Assembly (NCBI GenBank): GCA_016795425.1
Contig: JAEUHG010000177.1
Span: forward strand, 1 to 56,651
Direction of reading: 5' to 3'
Length of the DNA: 56,651 nt
From: Verrucomicrobiales bacterium
GTDB taxonomy: Bacteria; Verrucomicrobiota; Verrucomicrobiia; Limisphaerales; CAIMTB01
A model generated the notes under the pieces. That model made no database searches, was not told the DNA's origin, and saw nothing but the letters and a program-made list of their open reading frames with translations. Every line of letters begins with the position of its first letter. Position 1 is the first letter of the stretch. Positions 35,114 to 44,132 of this stretch are shown here, piece by piece. The position numbers and the translations under genes are program-made.

Positions 35114-36880
35114 ATGAATGGACGATGGGTGTCGATGGTGATGATGGCGTTGGAGTTCCTCACCGGGTGGCGACTTTTGGCCGCCACACCGGCCGACGAC
35201 GCGTTGGCCGGCTTCTTTCAACGGCATCTCGATGCCAGTTTCGCCATGCGCCCGATGGACGCCACGCGACTCGGCGATCATCGATTTGACGCGTTCCTGG
35301 ACGATTTGTCCGTCGACGCTCAGGCGCGCTGGATCGCCTACCTTGGAAAGACTCTGGAGCAGTTGCCTCAACAGGTGGACTTCGCGCGGTTGAGTCGCGA
35401 CGGGCAGGTCGACTTCGAAATCCTGCGTGACGATCTGACGACTTCACTGTGGTTGGCAGAGAATGCCAAACCGTTGGAAGAAGACCCGCGCGTCTACAAC
35501 GAGTACATCAATGACAGCGTCTATCTGCTGCTGTCGCAATCCACGCTGCCGGCGGCCACCAACGTCGCCAATGCGGTGGCGCGCATGGCCCAGATTCCCC
35601 GCGTGATCGCCGCTGCCCGGTCTCAGCTCAAGGCGCCGCCCCGGGTGCATACCGAGACCGCGATTCGGCAGAACCGCGGAGCGATCGCTTTCTTCGAGAA
35701 GGATTTGCTGGACCTCGCCGGAAGTGAATCCGCTGCCGAAAGGCTGCGGGCGGCGGCGAAACCGGTGGTCGAGGCCCTCAAGTCGTATCAACAATTCCTC
35801 GAAGCGGATCTGTTGCCTCGTGCGCACGGGGAGTGGCGGTTGGGACGCGAGAAGTTTGCGCGCAAACTCGAGTTGGTTCTCAACGCGGGTCTCACCGCGG
35901 ACGCGGTTCTGGCGGATGCGGAGACCGAGTTTGCGCGGGTGGAGCGGGACTTGTACGTGATCGCGCGGCAAGTTTGGGGGCGCCATTTCCCGGGCCAAGC
36001 CTTGCCCGCGGACGACGAGGAGGGTCGTCGGGACACCGTGGCGCGGGTTTTGGCAGCGGTTTCCAAGGAGCACGGGACAGCGGCGACCTTGACCGCCGAC
36101 GTTCGGAATTCGGTGGCGGCCATCAAGAGCTTCATCGCGGAACGCGACATCCTGCGCCTGCCCGACCCGGATCGGTGTGAGATCATCGAGATGCCGGAGT
36201 TCCAACGCGGCAATTCGACGGCTTACATGAATTCGCCGCCGCCACTCGATCCCAAGGCGACCGGTTTCTACGCCGTGAGTCCACCCCCGAAGGACTGGGA
36301 CGAAGGGCGAGTGCAAAGTTACCTCGAGGAATACAACCGGCACATGCTCCAGATCCTCACCATCCACGAGGCGTACCCTGGGCACTATGTCCAACTGGAG
36401 TATGCCAACCGTCACCCGTCACTCATCCGCAAGGTGCTGGGTTCGGGGGTCTACATCGAAGGCTGGGCGGTGTACACCGAGCAGACGATGCTGGATCAGG
36501 GATATGGCGGCGGCGATCCGTCATTGCGCCTGATGCAGTTGAAGTTCTATTTGCGCGCCGTGGCCAACGCGATCCTGGACCACCGCATGCATGGCACAGG
36601 CATGACCGACGATGAAGCGATGGACCTGTTGGTGCGTCGTTCCTTTCAATCGGAAGGCGAGGCACGCCTCAAAGTGATTCGCGCCAAGCAGAGTTCGACG
36701 CAGCTCTCGACCTATTTCGTGGGTCGGATGGCCCACTACCGGCTGCGCCAGGCGGTGCAGCGGGAGTTGGGTTCGAAGTTCGAGTTGGGCCGCTACCACG
36801 AGGCTGTGCTCGCCCCGGGATCGGTGCCGGTCAAGTACCTCGCGGAATTGGTGAGAACACGCCTGGCACAGCCCCGGTAG
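35114..36880 (+). CDS. DUF885 family protein, predicted metallopeptidase
   Basis: A 588-aa protein of the DUF885 family, with family landmarks SFAMRPMDATRLGDHRFD near the start, ILTIHEAYPGHYVQLEYA (H418, E419, H424) and VYIEGWAVYTEQTMLDQGY. The HExxxxH-type motif with a later glutamate (EGWAVY) resembles gluzincin-like metallopeptidases, so peptidase activity is likely but not shown. A weak export signal is present (MVMMALEFLTGWRLLAA). The ATG at 35114 is favoured over a GTG at 35081. It lies about 118 bases after the anti-sigma gene and may be a target of that sigma factor. Confidence 0.85.
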   Translation: MNGRWVSMVMMALEFLTGWRLLAATPADDALAGFFQRHLDASFAMRPMDATRLGDHRFDAFLDDLSVDAQARWIAYLGKTLEQLPQQVDFARLSRDGQVDFEILRDDLTTSLWLAENAKPLEEDPRVYNEYINDSVYLLLSQSTLPAATNVANAVARMAQIPRVIAAARSQLKAPPRVHTETAIRQNRGAIAFFEKDLLDLAGSESAAERLRAAAKPVVEALKSYQQFLEADLLPRAHGEWRLGREKFARKLELVLNAGLTADAVLADAETEFARVERDLYVIARQVWGRHFPGQALPADDEEGRRDTVARVLAAVSKEHGTAATLTADVRNSVAAIKSFIAERDILRLPDPDRCEIIEMPEFQRGNSTAYMNSPPPLDPKATGFYAVSPPPKDWDEGRVQSYLEEYNRHMLQILTIHEAYPGHYVQLEYANRHPSLIRKVLGSGVYIEGWAVYTEQTMLDQGYGGGDPSLRLMQLKFYLRAVANAILDHRMHGTGMTDDEAMDLLVRRSFQSEGEARLKVIRAKQSSTQLSTYFVGRMAHYRLRQAVQRELGSKFELGRYHEAVLAPGSVPVKYLAELVRTRLAQPR

Positions 36881-36891
36881 ATGGGCCGGAC

Positions 36892-38430
36892 TCAACGCGA
36901 ACCGGTGGGGACGGACTCCACGGGCGGACCGACGAACGCGAACAGCTTGGTCTGGGTGCGAATGTAGAGGGTAGTTCCACCAATAGCCGGAGTCGCCAGC
37001 ACCGGTTCTCCCAGGCTGTTGCGCGCCAGGATTTCCAAGGCGTCGCCAGCGCGGATCACCGTGGCGATCCCGGCTTGGGAGATGGTCAGCACTTTTCCTC
37101 CGGCCGCGACCGGAGATGAATAGTAGTCACCCAACGCTCCGAGACGTTCTTCCTGAAACAAAAACGCACCCGTCTTGGCATGAAGGCAGGAAATCAGGCC
37201 GCCGTTCTTGACCAGGTACATCCGGCCGTCATAGACGAGCGGCGAAGGGACGTAGGGCAGTCCGCGTTCCTGCCGCCAGTCGATGTGAGTGCGGGTGACA
37301 TCGCCATCGCCATTGGGGCGAATGGCCATGGCAACATTCTTCGCTTCGTTGAAGATGGCAGCCAGGCTTTCGTACTCCTGCCGGGTCAATTGACCGTCCT
37401 TGTCGGCGTCAATGTACGCGAAATGTTGTCGGGCGGGACCGTTCGGAGCTTCTTCGCGCGTAAGTTGGCCGTCGCGGTTGGCGTCCCCCTGCTCCGTGAG
37501 CGAAAGCCATTCCGGCATCCGCGGCACACCGGATCCATGGGTCCAGCCTGCCACGTAAATCCGATCCCCGTCGGTGACAGGGGAGGCCACCATTTCATTG
37601 GGCAAGCCGCGCACGCTCCATCGCTCGGTGCCGTTCGCAACTTCGTAGGCCACCAATCGCAACGTCCCCGCAACCACCACTTGGGTCGGGTGTTCCGGTG
37701 GCCAGGGCAGAGGTGTCGAGAACCCGCGCCGGAACGCTTCCCTCGACACTTTCCACCGAGGCTTTCCGGTGCGCTTGTCGACGGCCAGAAGGTAAGAATC
37801 GACGTCCTGGTCGCAGAGTTGGACGACGCAATCCCCGGCGATCACCGGCGAACTGCTGGCACCATGCTGGGTCACCGGTGTCGGCAGCGGGTGGCGCCAT
37901 AGCTCGCGTCCGTCGGCATCGGTCGCCAGAAGTCCGAACGATGCGAAATAGGCCACACATCGTTCCCCATCCGTGGATGGGGTGGCGGTGGCCGGGTGGC
38001 TGAGCCGCGAACCGGATTCGATGGTTCCAGGTTCCACGGTCGTTCGCCAAAGGGGCTTGCCGCTTCGACGATCCAGGGCCATCACCACCAACTGGTTCGT
38101 CTCGAATCCGGTGAGGATCAGGCGATCGCCCCAGAGGACGGGCGAGGAGTGGCCTCCGGGAACCGGCACGGACCAAAGGACGTTGGTGTTCGGTCCGAAA
38201 TCGACCGGGAAATCGCCACCTGCCGCGATGCCGCTTCGACCCGGGCCGCGGAACTCCGGCCAAGGTCCGCCGGTCGATCCGGGGTCTGAAGCCGCGGCGG
38301 TGAAGGAGACGATCGCCGACAAGAGGGACACGAAGAGTCTGGAGGAGCGCGGTGGCCCAATCCTTTCGGGATGCCGCGGCGGATCGAATCGTTCCCTTGC
38401 GCCCACGGGCCGGATCGGAGTGGCCGTCAT
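36892..38430 (-). CDS. PQQ-like beta-propeller protein with inserted EF-hands
   Basis: A 512-aa protein with a hydrophobic export segment at about 30-46 (SSRLFVSLLSAIVSFTAA). It starts with PWPEFRGPGRSGIA and has PQQ-type blades such as ALDRRSGKPLWRTTVE, AVDKRTGKPRWKVSREAF and CLHAKTGAFLFQEERLG. Two EF-hand loops, DANRDGQLTREE and DADKDGQLTRQE, interrupt the propeller at about residues 315-355, so calcium may control shape or partner binding. The start lies 7 bases past the lpxI stop, so the pair is probably one operon. A second start (ATG at 38448) would overlap lpxI. Confidence 0.8.
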   Translation of the reverse strand: MTATPIRPVGARERFDPPRHPERIGPPRSSRLFVSLLSAIVSFTAAASDPGSTGGPWPEFRGPGRSGIAAGGDFPVDFGPNTNVLWSVPVPGGHSSPVLWGDRLILTGFETNQLVVMALDRRSGKPLWRTTVEPGTIESGSRLSHPATATPSTDGERCVAYFASFGLLATDADGRELWRHPLPTPVTQHGASSSPVIAGDCVVQLCDQDVDSYLLAVDKRTGKPRWKVSREAFRRGFSTPLPWPPEHPTQVVVAGTLRLVAYEVANGTERWSVRGLPNEMVASPVTDGDRIYVAGWTHGSGVPRMPEWLSLTEQGDANRDGQLTREEAPNGPARQHFAYIDADKDGQLTRQEYESLAAIFNEAKNVAMAIRPNGDGDVTRTHIDWRQERGLPYVPSPLVYDGRMYLVKNGGLISCLHAKTGAFLFQEERLGALGDYYSSPVAAGGKVLTISQAGIATVIRAGDALEILARNSLGEPVLATPAIGGTTLYIRTQTKLFAFVGPPVESVPTGSR

Positions 38431-38437
38431 GGTGTTC

Positions 38438-39271
38438 TCAGGCACCATCGGTTGTTACGACGGTGACCCGAACCTGAGTCGCGAGGCGTTCGAGGTCGTC
38501 CTTATCCAGGAGCAGCGTCATGCCGGCTTCGACCGCCAGTACGGAGATGCCGTGTGCGGCACAGACTTCGAGGGTGGTCGGGCCGATGCAGGGAATATCG
38601 AATCGGATATCGTGGTTCTTTTTGGCAACTTTGACCGCGATGGCACCCCCGTCGCGACCGGCCAGTTCGCCGCCGCGCGTCAGGCATTTGTCGGTTCCCT
38701 CGAATCCTTCCACGGCCAGTACCGTTCCCCGCTTCACGACCACGCATTGCCCGATTTCGAGCTGGGAAACCTCCTTGGCCATGCGAAAGCCGAACGCGAC
38801 ATCCTCGCGCTGGGCCGCGGCGAGTTTCGGGCCGACCTGATACCCGGTTGCCGGCATGATGCTGGTGAGCCACGGGGCGGCCGACACGAGTTTGACGCCG
38901 TCCTTCTCCAATTCATCGGCGATGGCGCCGAAGATGGTGTGGGCGTTCTTCTCCTTCAGCCTCATCAGAACGGAGATGCCCCGGAGATCGGGGCGCACAT
39001 CGAACAGGCTCTTGGGTGCGATGAGGCCGAGCATGACACAATGCGTGACCCCGCGGTCGGTGAACGACTTGATCATCTTGCCGAGTTGACCGACTCGCAG
39101 CCAAACGACCTCGTCGGCGAGTTCCTCAATTTGGGGATCGGTCTCGCCCTCGGCCGCCACCGCGATGATGCGACGGATGCCCTGGGCCCGCGCTTCGCGC
39201 GCGAAGATCAAGGGCAGGGATCGGCTTCCAGCTACCAATCCGATCGTATCGACGGGTGGACGTGCGTGCAC
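38438..39271 (-). CDS. lpxI: LpxI, UDP-2,3-diacylglucosamine pyrophosphatase
   Basis: A 277-aa enzyme that splits UDP-2,3-diacylglucosamine to lipid X in lipid A synthesis, replacing LpxH. Family motifs are GLVAGSRSLPLIFAREA, VAAEGETDPQIEELAD, LRVGQLGKMIKSF, IGQCVVVKRGTVLAVEGFEG, AVKVAKKNHDIRFDIPCIGP and VLAVEAGMTLLLDK. It acts at the inner face of the cytoplasmic membrane. The start is a GTG at 39271. Its presence shows the organism makes an LPS-type outer membrane. It precedes the PQQ propeller gene closely. Confidence 0.93.
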   Translation of the reverse strand: MHARPPVDTIGLVAGSRSLPLIFAREARAQGIRRIIAVAAEGETDPQIEELADEVVWLRVGQLGKMIKSFTDRGVTHCVMLGLIAPKSLFDVRPDLRGISVLMRLKEKNAHTIFGAIADELEKDGVKLVSAAPWLTSIMPATGYQVGPKLAAAQREDVAFGFRMAKEVSQLEIGQCVVVKRGTVLAVEGFEGTDKCLTRGGELAGRDGGAIAVKVAKKNHDIRFDIPCIGPTTLEVCAAHGISVLAVEAGMTLLLDKDDLERLATQVRVTVVTTDGA

Positions 39272-39416
39272 CAGCGCCGGAGTATGGGGTGCGCGGGCTC
39301 GTCTGCCAACGCAGCGTTGCAGGGGCCAAATCAGAATGGTCAGCCAACGCCAATTGGGGCGTTGTTCCCGTCGTCACCGGGCTTGGCCACACGGTCGCCA
39401 CCCGCCACACTGCGGC

Positions 39417-40322
39417 ATGTTCGAATGGGATTTGCCGGTCCTGCGGCGGTTGCGCGCCCTGGTTCTCTGCCTTGCGTTGAGTGCGGCGATGCCCGGTTCC
39501 GCTGCGACGGTCGTTCTTTACGACGCCGCCTTGGGCACTCGGCCGTCGGCACAAGGATGGACCTATCTGGCCGATCCGATTTTTGGGGCCGCGGCACGCG
39601 AATCCTTCGCCGACGGGGTGGCCCTCCTGGATTCGAGGGTTGCCGTTTCCGACAAGGCGGGGTGGTTCAGCAACCTTCCGCCGTTCGGGCGGCATCCGGC
39701 TCAACCGTCACTGGATTCCGAGCGCGGGTTTCTCATCTCCTTTATTGCCCAAGTGCTCGAGGAAACGCATCGAACCGAGCATCGCGCGGGATTCAGTGTC
39801 ATCGTCACGGCCGCGAATCTGTCGGCCATCGAACTGGGCTTTTGGACCGACCGGGTCTGGGCGCAGTCAGGCCCGGATTTCTTGCAGGCGGAATCCGGCG
39901 CTCTCGATGCCGCCACGGCGCCGATACGCTATGATCTCGAGGTCCGCGGATCGCGTTACCGGCTGTCGGCGAATGGTGCCACCGTCTTGTCGGGAGACCT
40001 TCGGCGGTACGATAGCTTCGGGCTCCCGTACCAGATCCCCGAGTTTCTGTTCTTCGGGGATGACACCACCTCGGCTGCCGGGCTCGCCGCGGTGTCCCGG
40101 ATTTCCGCGGGCGACCTGCCAGTGCTGTCCGTGGCGCGAGATGAGACTGCCGGTTGGGTTCTCAGCACGTCCGCCGAGAATGGGAGGGAGGTGCGGTTTG
40201 ACCATTCGGAGGACCTGGTGACCTGGGTTGAGGTTGGCAGGGCGGTGAGCGGGCAAGGGGTAGCGCAGGTGGCGATCCCGACGGGAGCGACGGCAAGGTT
40301 CTTCCGAGCGGTCCTGCAGTAG
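39417..40322 (+). CDS. Secreted choice-of-anchor Y domain protein
   Basis: A 301-aa protein with a signal peptide (LRALVLCLALSAAMPGSA). The mature part begins VVLYDAALGTRPSAQGWTYL and includes DSERGFLISFIAQVLEETH and DLEVRGSRYRLSANGATVLS, the pattern of 'choice-of-anchor Y' domains. Family members usually carry a C-terminal sorting signal; here the end is the module of this window (RARRFYR-like ending ARFFRAVLQ) rather than PEP-CTERM. The ATG at 39417 is chosen because it directly precedes the signal peptide; an upstream frame overlaps lpxI. Confidence 0.75.
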   Translation: MFEWDLPVLRRLRALVLCLALSAAMPGSAATVVLYDAALGTRPSAQGWTYLADPIFGAAARESFADGVALLDSRVAVSDKAGWFSNLPPFGRHPAQPSLDSERGFLISFIAQVLEETHRTEHRAGFSVIVTAANLSAIELGFWTDRVWAQSGPDFLQAESGALDAATAPIRYDLEVRGSRYRLSANGATVLSGDLRRYDSFGLPYQIPEFLFFGDDTTSAAGLAAVSRISAGDLPVLSVARDETAGWVLSTSAENGREVRFDHSEDLVTWVEVGRAVSGQGVAQVAIPTGATARFFRAVLQ

Positions 40323-40498
40323 CAAGAGGTGGGAATCGATGGGAGGAGGGTCCCGTACGCCGCTGAGGAACCGCGCGAAGCCCTCCGGGAGGCCAGTCTG
40401 CCGGGTTGGAAGGTCGTGATTCGTTCACCTTCCTAGCGATTTTCTTTGACGTAGGGCGGTCCGGTTCCGTGGCATGGAGGCGAATCGATCACCCCACC

Positions 40499-41275
40499 AT
40501 GTTCACGCGTCTCCTCACCATGGCGGCTGTTGCCGTCGGACTCTTGGGCTTCGCCGAAATCCAGGCCGCCGCCGCCGATACCAAGTGCTACGAATTGCGG
40601 ATCTACCACACCGCGCCCGGCAAACTGGACGACCTGCATCAACGGTTTCGCAATCACACGCTGCGCCTGTTCGAGAAGCACGGCATCCGCAGTGTGGGCT
40701 ACTGGGTCCCGTTGCAGAACAACGAGGACACCCGGTTGTTCTTCCTGCTCTCGTACCCGAGTCGGGCGGCGCGGGAGCAATCGTGGTCGAACTTCGTGGC
40801 GGATCCGGATTGGCAGGCTGCCCACAAGGCCTCCGAAGCCAATGGTCCGTTGGTCCAAAAAGCGGAGAATTTCTTCCTGTCCGCGACGGATTATTCACCG
40901 GCCATCAAAACGGGCATCTCGAAGGAGCGCCGCGTGTTCGAGTTTCGCGACTACACCGCGAGTGCCGGCAATTTATCCCACCTGAACGCGCGTTTCCGGG
41001 ATCACACGGTCAAACTCTTCGCCAAACACGGCATCCACAACTACGGATACTGGACTCCGATGGCTGGCGAGGCCGGCAGCGACAGCCGATTGGTGTACCT
41101 GGTGACCCATGCCTCGACCGACGCCGCCAAGGCGTCCTTCGCCGCTTTTGGACAGGACCCCAAGTGGAAGGCGGCCCGCGAAGGTTCCGAGAAGAATGCC
41201 GGCGGGTCGCTCACGGCGCCCGGGGGGGTCAAATCGACGTTCCTGATCGCCACCGATTACTCGCCCACGCGCTAG
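40499..41275 (+). CDS. Exported NIPSNAP-family protein with two NIPSNAP domains
   Basis: A 258-aa protein with a signal peptide (LLTMAAVAVGLLGFAEIQA). Two ferredoxin-like NIPSNAP domains follow: the first begins CYELRIYHTAPGKLDDLHQR and contains HGIRSVGYWVPL; the second begins VFEFRDYTASAGNLSHLNAR and contains HGIHNYGYWTPM. The two halves are clearly duplicated. No catalytic residues are known for the family, whose bacterial members are uncharacterised. The ATG at 40499 gives the signal peptide; an upstream start is not needed. Confidence 0.88.
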   Translation: MFTRLLTMAAVAVGLLGFAEIQAAAADTKCYELRIYHTAPGKLDDLHQRFRNHTLRLFEKHGIRSVGYWVPLQNNEDTRLFFLLSYPSRAAREQSWSNFVADPDWQAAHKASEANGPLVQKAENFFLSATDYSPAIKTGISKERRVFEFRDYTASAGNLSHLNARFRDHTVKLFAKHGIHNYGYWTPMAGEAGSDSRLVYLVTHASTDAAKASFAAFGQDPKWKAAREGSEKNAGGSLTAPGGVKSTFLIATDYSPTR

Positions 41276-41412
41276 TTCTCTGGGATCCCTCCGGCCCGAC
41301 CCCCTGCAAGACGCGCTTGCCGGGGGTCGAAGGCCGACGCTTAATTCCGCGCCGTTTCGCCTCCGAGCCCAAAACACGAGCGCGAGACGCGAATCATCCA
41401 ACGTTCATCTCG

Positions 41413-42729
41413 ATGGCCTACACTACGTGCACCGTGCCCGCCGGCGGCAAAATCACAATTAGCGGCGGCAAACTTCAGGTTCCGGACCAACCCATCCTGC
41501 CATTCATCCGCGGCGACGGCACCGGACCCGATATCTGGGCGGCGTCGGAAAAGGTTTTTGATGCGGCCGTTGCCAAGGCCTACGGCGGCAAGCGCAAGGT
41601 CGCCTGGATGGAAGTGTTTGCCGGCGAAGAGAGTTTCAAGCGCTTCAACAACTGGCTTCCCGACGACACCGTCGACGCTTTCAAGGAGTTCCTGGTCGGC
41701 ATCAAAGGACCCCTGACGACGCCCGTCGGAGGCGGCATCCGGTCTCTCAATGTGGCCCTTCGCCAGATGTTGGATCTCTATGTTTGCCTCCGTCCGGTGC
41801 AGTACTTCCAGGGCGTTCCCAGCCCGGTGAAGAATCCGGAGAAGGTCGACATGGTGATCTTCCGCGAGAACACCGAAGACATCTACGCCGGCATCGAGTA
41901 CGCCGCCGGAACGCCAGAGGCTCAGAAGGTTCTCGATTTCCTTCAGCAGAATTTCCCCAAACAGTTCGACAAAATCCGCTTCGGCACCAAGGAGAAGGCG
42001 GAGACCTTTTGGAAGGCCGTCGGTGCCGCCGACTTCCCCACCGATATTCAGGTCGGAATCGGCATCAAGCCGGTCAGCTATTCCGGCAGCGTGCGCCTGA
42101 TCCACAGCGCGATCAGCTACGCGGTGAAGTTCAACCGCAAGTCTGTGACCCTGGTGCACAAGGGGAACATCATGAAGTTCACCGAAGGTGGCTTCCGCGA
42201 TTGGGGTTACAAGGTCGCCAAGGAGTTCTTCGGCGCGGTGGAGATCGACGGCGGTCCCTGGTGCAAAATCCCCGAAGGCAAACCGGGCGCGGGCATCGTG
42301 ATCAAAGACAGCATCGCGGATATCACTCTGCAGCAGGTGCTCACTCGTCCGACCGACTTTGACGTCATTGCCACGCTGAACTTGAACGGGGATTACCTGA
42401 GTGATGCGCTCGCCGCGCAAGTCGGCGGTATCGGCATCGCCCCTGGCGGAAACATCAATTACATCACGGGCCACGCGATCTTCGAAGCCACCCATGGCAC
42501 CGCCCCGAAGTACGCCGGCAAAGACCTGGTGAACCCCGGTTCGGTGGTGCTTTCCGGCGAGATGATGCTGCGGCACCTCGGATGGGTGGAGGCCGCGGAC
42601 CTCATCCTGAAGGGTCTCAACGGTGCCATCGGAAGCAAACGGGTGACCTACGACTTCGCCCGACTCATGCAAGGTGCCACCGAGATCAAGTGCAGCGAGT
42701 TCGGCCAGAACATCATCGCCCACATGTGA
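41413..42729 (+). CDS. icd: NADP-dependent isocitrate dehydrogenase
   Basis: A 438-aa cytoplasmic enzyme of the TCA cycle that turns isocitrate into 2-oxoglutarate. It is of the E. coli type: PFIRGDGTGPDIW, TPVGGGIRSLNVALRQ (S111, equivalent to the serine phosphorylated by AceK), DMVIFRENTEDIYAGIE, VTLVHKGNIMKFTEGGF, NINYITGHAIFEATHGTAPK and VNPGSVVLSGEMMLRHLGW. HGTAPKYAG and VTYDFARLM keep the residues that favour NADP. The ATG at 41413 fits the family start (MAYTTCTVPAGGKI); the same frame is open far upstream across the NIPSNAP gene, but that is not coding. Confidence 0.96.
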   Translation: MAYTTCTVPAGGKITISGGKLQVPDQPILPFIRGDGTGPDIWAASEKVFDAAVAKAYGGKRKVAWMEVFAGEESFKRFNNWLPDDTVDAFKEFLVGIKGPLTTPVGGGIRSLNVALRQMLDLYVCLRPVQYFQGVPSPVKNPEKVDMVIFRENTEDIYAGIEYAAGTPEAQKVLDFLQQNFPKQFDKIRFGTKEKAETFWKAVGAADFPTDIQVGIGIKPVSYSGSVRLIHSAISYAVKFNRKSVTLVHKGNIMKFTEGGFRDWGYKVAKEFFGAVEIDGGPWCKIPEGKPGAGIVIKDSIADITLQQVLTRPTDFDVIATLNLNGDYLSDALAAQVGGIGIAPGGNINYITGHAIFEATHGTAPKYAGKDLVNPGSVVLSGEMMLRHLGWVEAADLILKGLNGAIGSKRVTYDFARLMQGATEIKCSEFGQNIIAHM

Positions 42730-42736
42730 GTCATCC

Positions 42737-43195
42737 GTGAGCCGACTGCCCGGCATCATCACCTGGCGAGCGGCCATCTGGCTGGCCATCGCCCTCCTGT
42801 ACGCGGTGATCTGGGGATTCGCCTCGATCTCCAAACTGCAGAGCGGTGTCCCGCCGTGGTTCGCAGACAAGTTCGGCGGGACCTTCCTGGCGAAGGTTCC
42901 CGGACTGAACGCGACCTTCTGGCTATTGACACTCTCGGAGTTGGTCGCCTTCGCACTCTCCCTGGCGGCCTTGCTTTCCGGTGAATGGCTGGCGCGACGG
43001 TCCCCGCGATTCCTGTCCGCCGCGCTGGTCTGGAGTCTCTTCGTGTTTATCCAGCTGGGCTTCGGCCAATGGCTGACCGCGGAGTTCAACGGCGCATTTC
43101 AGCAATTCGTGTACTTCGTCGGCACCTTGGTGGCCCTCGGACAGGTTCTGCCGAGGGCTGCGGGTGAAGGCGGCAGCGACCACCCGGCCCGGTGA
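42737..43195 (+). CDS. DoxX-like small membrane protein
   Basis: A 152-aa protein with four likely membrane helices (IITWRAAIWLAIALLYAVIW, TFWLLTLSELVAFALSLAAL, FLSAALVWSLFVFIQLGFG, FVYFVGTLVALGQVL). The first helix plus loop (GFASISKLQSGVPPWF) resembles DoxX-type proteins, but the match is loose. It starts with GTG 7 bases after icd and is probably co-transcribed. Its stop faces the stop of the pseudopilin gene across the 12-bp palindrome AAACCGCGGTTT (43196-43207). Confidence 0.6.
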   Translation: MSRLPGIITWRAAIWLAIALLYAVIWGFASISKLQSGVPPWFADKFGGTFLAKVPGLNATFWLLTLSELVAFALSLAALLSGEWLARRSPRFLSAALVWSLFVFIQLGFGQWLTAEFNGAFQQFVYFVGTLVALGQVLPRAAGEGGSDHPAR

Positions 43196-43205
43196 AAACC
43201 GCGGT

Positions 43206-44000
43206 TTAAAGGGAATTGGTCCGGGACATCGACGCGCGTTCGTTCATCCATTGGACGTCCCGCGGCGCCTTGCGCGCGCCCGCGCTGCCGGGGCGCAGTG
43301 TTTCTGAGTCTTTCCATCGCCGAACCTCGGCGTGGCCATCCGCAAAGGAGAGACCGCTGGCTCCGTTGTGGTAGATCGCCGGCAGGTTCCCCCAAGTGTC
43401 GGGGTTGTCGACCGTGACCAGGAAGTAGCCATCGTCGATGCTGTCTTCCCTCTCATCCACGAACACGAACTGCGACGAAGGTCGGGTGATTTCGGTGAGC
43501 TTGCGGTAGGTCCACCAATTCCTCTCGATCAGGGCGGTGTGCCACGAATTGCCGTTCATGCAGCCGTTCATCGAGATGCTGCGCGTGCGCGGATGCCGTT
43601 GGCCGCCGATGCGGACCGTGAACTTGTCCGCCGGGCATTTGTAGATGTCGACGGCGGGGTTGTAGGGATAGAGCAACCCGTTCGGTGGCTTGAGGAGATT
43701 AATATTGGTGCAGTCCGGAAGATTCACCGGGCCGGCGGTGGTATGGATCCATCCGCCCACCCAGCCACCGACCCCGGTCCCGTCTTTGTTGGGCGGCAGT
43801 TTCTCGGCGTGATCGTCGGCGTACATGATCCACGCCAGGGACAATTGCTTGCCGTTGTTGATGCATTTGATACCCGTCGCCTTGGTCTTGGCCTTCGCCA
43901 AAGCTGGCAGGAGCATGCTGGCCAGGATCGCGATGATCGCGATCACCACCAGAAGTTCGATCAGGGTGAACGCCGCCCGCCGCGTGCGTGGAGTGTTCAT
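43206..44000 (-). CDS. Type II secretion-like pseudopilin (prepilin N-methylation, H-x9-DG)
   Basis: A 264-aa prepilin-like protein. The N-terminus RRAAFTLIELLVVIAIIAIL is a class III prepilin signal with the conserved +5 glutamate; the residue before the cleavage site is alanine rather than the usual glycine. The C-terminus has H-x9-DG (YHNGASGLSFADGHAEVRRW), typical of DUF1559-type proteins that are very numerous in Planctomycetes and Verrucomicrobia. Likely a membrane-extracted filament subunit or a related surface protein; the exact role is unknown. It is monocistronic here. Confidence 0.88.
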   Translation of the reverse strand: MNTPRTRRAAFTLIELLVVIAIIAILASMLLPALAKAKTKATGIKCINNGKQLSLAWIMYADDHAEKLPPNKDGTGVGGWVGGWIHTTAGPVNLPDCTNINLLKPPNGLLYPYNPAVDIYKCPADKFTVRIGGQRHPRTRSISMNGCMNGNSWHTALIERNWWTYRKLTEITRPSSQFVFVDEREDSIDDGYFLVTVDNPDTWGNLPAIYHNGASGLSFADGHAEVRRWKDSETLRPGSAGARKAPRDVQWMNERASMSRTNSL

Positions 44001-44132
44001 GGGATGGGATTGTCAATGCGCGCTAACGCGCCCCGAGTCAAGACGCGCGGCTGAGCGATCGCCTTACCAGGGAAAGGCAGAGGCACCTGGGAAGTCGCCC
44101 GCTCCTTTCACCAGTGCACACCGACGATGAAC

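Noticed and set aside
40474..42729. 751-aa frame that would fuse extra residues to isocitrate dehydrogenase
   Set aside because: The first 313 codons overlap the NIPSNAP gene in another frame and look random; icd starts at 41413.
41341..43089. 582-aa open frame on the minus strand
   Set aside because: Antisense to icd and its neighbour, both certain; no recognisable domain.
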